The notes beneath the pieces were generated by a model. It saw nothing but the letters and a program-made list of their open reading frames with translations. It searched no databases and was not told the DNA's origin. A DNA stretch of 7,326 nucleotides from Bog-532 sp036495425 (GTDB lineage Bacteria > Actinomycetota > Actinomycetes > Streptosporangiales > Streptosporangiaceae), in contig DASXMW010000292.1 of assembly GCA_036495425.1 (NCBI GenBank), forward strand, positions 1 through 7,326, in the 5' to 3' direction. Shown here one piece after another: positions 5,783-7,326 of the stretch; position 1 is the first letter of the stretch, and every line of letters starts with the position of its first letter. Position numbers and translations under genes: made by a program.

Positions 5783-6268
5783 TCAGCTGGCCCGGTCCCG
5801 GAACTCGCGCAGGATCTGGGCCCGTTCCCGCCGGTCCAGGCCGTCGATGAACAGCTCACCGCGCAGGTGGCCGGTCTCGTGCTGCAGGGCCCGGGCCAGC
5901 TCGCCGTCGCCGCTCACCGTGACCCGATCGCCCTTCAGGTCGGTGCCGGTGACGGTGGCGCGGGTGGCGCGGCGCCGGAGCGCGGTGACGCCGGGGATGC
6001 TCAGGCACCCCTCCGGGCCGTCCTCCTCGCTGTCGCCGACGGCCAGCACCGGGTTGATCACGTAGCCGAGCTGGCCGTCGACGTTGTAGGCGAAGACGGC
6101 CAGGCTGACCCCGATCTGGTTGGCGGCCAGCCCGGCCCGGCCGGGTTCCCGGACGGTGTCGATGAGGTCGTCGACCAGCCGGGCCAGGTCCGGGCCGTAA
6201 CCGGTCACCGGGTCGCAGGCCGTGCGCAGCACCGGGTCGCCGAGCAGCCGGATCGGCCGGACGGTCAC
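5783..6268 (-). CDS. def: Peptide deformylase
   Basis: This 161-residue metalloenzyme removes the N-formyl group from the initiator methionine of new proteins in the cytoplasm. All three family motifs are present. Motif I is RAGLAANQ at residues 44-51, where Q51 is the expected oxyanion residue. Motif II is EGCLS at 86-90, where C88 is a metal ligand. Motif III is QHETGH at 129-134, where H130 and H134 are ligands and E131 the catalytic base. Two positions differ from the usual forms: Arg for the first Gly of GxGxAAxQ, and Gly for the Asp usual in HExDH. The GTG start at 6268 overlaps the PadR stop codon as GTGA. No fmt, priA or rsmB-type neighbour is visible, so this looks like an accessory copy under PadR control rather than the housekeeping one (inference). 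Confidence 0.93.
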   Translation of the reverse strand: MTVRPIRLLGDPVLRTACDPVTGYGPDLARLVDDLIDTVREPGRAGLAANQIGVSLAVFAYNVDGQLGYVINPVLAVGDSEEDGPEGCLSIPGVTALRRRATRATVTGTDLKGDRVTVSGDGELARALQHETGHLRGELFIDGLDRRERAQILREFRDRAS

Positions 6269-6804
6269 GGTGCCAGCTTTCCCGCCCGGTCCAGCACCAG
6301 CCGGTGCCAGGCCAGCTCGGCCTCGATCCGCAGCCGGGTGTGCTCGACGACCAGGTCGTCGGCCACCGTCTGGTCCGGCCAGGCCCGCTCGCCCTGGTGG
6401 ACGTGGAAGGCGGCTTGCGCCTCCAGGACCCGGATCCGGTCCCCGATGTAGCCGCGCAGCGCGTCGTCGTCCAGGTCGGTGCTCATGACCAGGGCCAGGT
6501 CCACCGGGTCGGGCCGGAGGGCGACCTCGCTCAGCGCCTCGGCCCGCAGCACCAGCAGCTCACGCTGGCCCTCGGCGGTGATCGCGTACACGGTCCGGGC
6601 CGGGCGGTGGCCCGGCTGCTCGGTGCGCACCGGCTCGATCAGGCCCTCGGCCGCCAGCCGGTGCAGCGCCCCGTACAGCGACCCCGGCCGCACGTCCGAC
6701 CACAGGTCGGCGCGGTCCATCCGGGCGTCCCGGCGGATCTGATGGCCGTGCATCGGCCCGCGCCGGGCCAGTGCGCCCAGAACGAACAGCCTGGTCGGGT
6801 TCAC
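6265..6804 (-). CDS. PadR-family transcriptional regulator
   Basis: This is a 179-residue regulator. The N-terminal winged helix (about residues 5-80) shows the PadR hallmarks: 'LFVLGALARRGPMHGHQI' at about 6-23, the 'PGSLYGALHRLAAEGLI' recognition-helix region at about 40-56, and 'RTVYAITAEGQREL' as the wing. Residues about 85-175 form the helical C-terminal half, of the Vir_C type, expected to mediate dimerisation. PadR proteins are mostly repressors released by small aromatic or drug-like ligands; none is identifiable here. The GTG at 6804 opens straight into the conserved N-terminus. No better start is in frame, and the Shine-Dalgarno sequence is weak, so leaderless translation is possible. 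A perfect palindrome lies 20-35 bp upstream. The gene overlaps the deformylase gene by 4 bp and is probably its co-transcribed regulator. Confidence 0.93.
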   Translation of the reverse strand: MNPTRLFVLGALARRGPMHGHQIRRDARMDRADLWSDVRPGSLYGALHRLAAEGLIEPVRTEQPGHRPARTVYAITAEGQRELLVLRAEALSEVALRPDPVDLALVMSTDLDDDALRGYIGDRIRVLEAQAAFHVHQGERAWPDQTVADDLVVEHTRLRIEAELAWHRLVLDRAGKLAP

Positions 6805-6823
6805 CCCGTCAGTAAAGCACGAC

Positions 6824-6839
6824 TACTCAAATGTGAGTA
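6824..6839. promoter_or_regulatory. PadR operator candidate, TACTCA-AATG-TGAGTA
   Basis: This is a perfect 16-bp dyad with 6-bp arms and a 4-bp centre, 20 bp upstream of the PadR GTG start at 6804. It is strikingly AT-rich compared with its surroundings. The symmetrical ends with an 8-bp interval (TACT-N8-AGTA) have the same geometry as the ATGT-N8-ACAT sites described for PadR proteins. A poor -35-like TTACTC (6840-6835) and a moderate -10-like TTTACT (6816-6811) would bracket it. Binding would therefore block RNA polymerase and autoregulate PadR and the deformylase (inference). Confidence 0.65.
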
Positions 6840-6875
6840 ATGGCGCGGCCGGGTCGGCGGTACCCCGCTGAGGCT

Positions 6876-7307
6876 TCAGGAACCGAGCGTGGTGATCAGC
6901 ACCAGCACGATCGTGGTGAGACCGAGCAGGCCGTGCGCCACGACCACCGGCACCGGGAAGTTCCGTTCCGGCGGGACCGTGCGCCTGCTGGCCAGCGACC
7001 GGCCGGGTTTGGCGTACGTACGGAACACCCCGATCCAGCGGGCGGCCATGCCCAGGCCGAGGGTGGCCACCACGGCCAGGATGGCCACCGAGATCCAGGC
7101 CAACCGGTTCTGGTCGATCAGGATGTAGCTGAACCACACGGTCAGGCCGCCCAGGGCCAGCAGCGCGTGGGCCGAGATCACCGGTACCGGCAGCCGGGTC
7201 GCGGCCGTGCTCTGGAACTCGCTGTCGTACTCGATGATCCAGATCATGAGGAGGATGAGGCCGCCGCACACGGTCAGCAACCAGGCGAACAGGGCGGCGA
7301 CGTTCAT
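6876..7307 (-). CDS. Four-helix integral membrane protein with internal repeat
   Basis: I cannot assign this 143-residue protein to a named family. Four hydrophobic segments are visible at about residues 4-25, 41-64, 68-90 and 118-141. A basic loop between helices 3 and 4 ('RTYAKPGRSLASRR') suggests that loop is cytoplasmic. Helices 2 and 4 begin with the same sequence, 'PVPVISAHALLAL' (40-52) and 'PVPVVVAHGLLGL' (118-130), each with one His (H47, H125). This suggests an ancient two-helix duplication or a paired ligand site. The ATG at 7307 is supported by GGAGGA (7316-7321) 8 nt upstream. It lies 71 bp upstream of the PadR gene in the same orientation, but the PadR operator falls in that gap, so it is probably a separate unit. 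The right-hand neighbour is not visible. Confidence 0.85.
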   Translation of the reverse strand: MNVAALFAWLLTVCGGLILLMIWIIEYDSEFQSTAATRLPVPVISAHALLALGGLTVWFSYILIDQNRLAWISVAILAVVATLGLGMAARWIGVFRTYAKPGRSLASRRTVPPERNFPVPVVVAHGLLGLTTIVLVLITTLGS

Positions 7308-7313
7308 CGCTTC

Positions 7314-7326
7314 GATCCTCCGGATC
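7314..7326 (-). promoter_or_regulatory. Ribosome-binding site within a short inverted repeat
   Basis: On the minus strand GATCC-GGA-GGATC reads as a 5-bp inverted repeat that contains the GGAGGA site of the four-helix membrane gene. A hairpin here could mask the site, but the stem is short, the loop is only 3 nt, and the window ends at the repeat. It may be chance. Confidence 0.25.

Noticed and set aside
5519..6451. 310-codon open frame on plus
   Set aside because: It is antisense to the ArsR-like, deformylase and PadR genes, all with clear motifs. Its translation has no recognisable domain.
6857..6868. GCGG-TACC-CCGC hairpin after the four-helix membrane gene
   Set aside because: It has only a 4-bp stem and no T-tract, too weak to call a terminator in such GC-rich DNA.

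Overview
The window reads as chromosomal DNA from a high-GC actinomycete. G/C dominates third codon positions, GTG starts are common, adjacent genes overlap by 4 bp, and stems lack U-tracts. The families are also typically actinobacterial: Cupin-AraC, LAL-type LuxR, YceI, PadR, and a stand-alone peptide deformylase. No rRNA, tRNA, CRISPR array, insertion sequence or phage gene was seen. The genus cannot be fixed from this sequence.

Left part (1-3951): the 5' end of a SnoaL-like gene (minus, cut by the window edge) diverges from a Cupin/AraC-type regulator (plus). The 80-bp gap between them holds an 8-bp perfect inverted repeat whose arms lie 33 bp apart centre to centre. The AraC-type gene runs head-on into a 939-residue LAL-type LuxR regulator (minus), and the two coding sequences overlap tail to tail by 46 bp.

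Middle part (3952-4973): a 123-bp divergent spacer holds a perfect palindromic operator candidate (GTACCAGC-N7-GCTGGTAC). It separates the LuxR-type gene from a two-gene unit on plus: a 109-residue protein of possible dimeric alpha/beta-barrel fold, then a YceI-family lipocalin-like protein 2 nt downstream. A 12-bp perfect stem ends this unit and also faces the convergent genes to its right.

Right part (4974-7326, all minus): read in the direction of transcription, it holds a four-helix membrane protein, then a PadR-type regulator and a peptide deformylase overlapping as GTGA. After these come an ArsR-like regulator and a two-helix, coiled-coil membrane protein overlapping as ATGA. Both regulator genes have clear operator-like repeats at their 5' ends: a 16-bp palindrome for PadR, and two 12-bp near-palindromes 20 bp apart over a recognisable promoter for the ArsR-like gene.

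Overall the window is a run of small regulator-plus-target modules. Each pairs one transcription factor with one or two effector genes, and nearly every regulator has a candidate binding site in its own upstream spacer. No wholly new system can be demonstrated. The items most worth following are the PadR-controlled accessory deformylase, the ArsR/coiled-coil membrane pair, and the LuxR/barrel/YceI locus with its palindrome.
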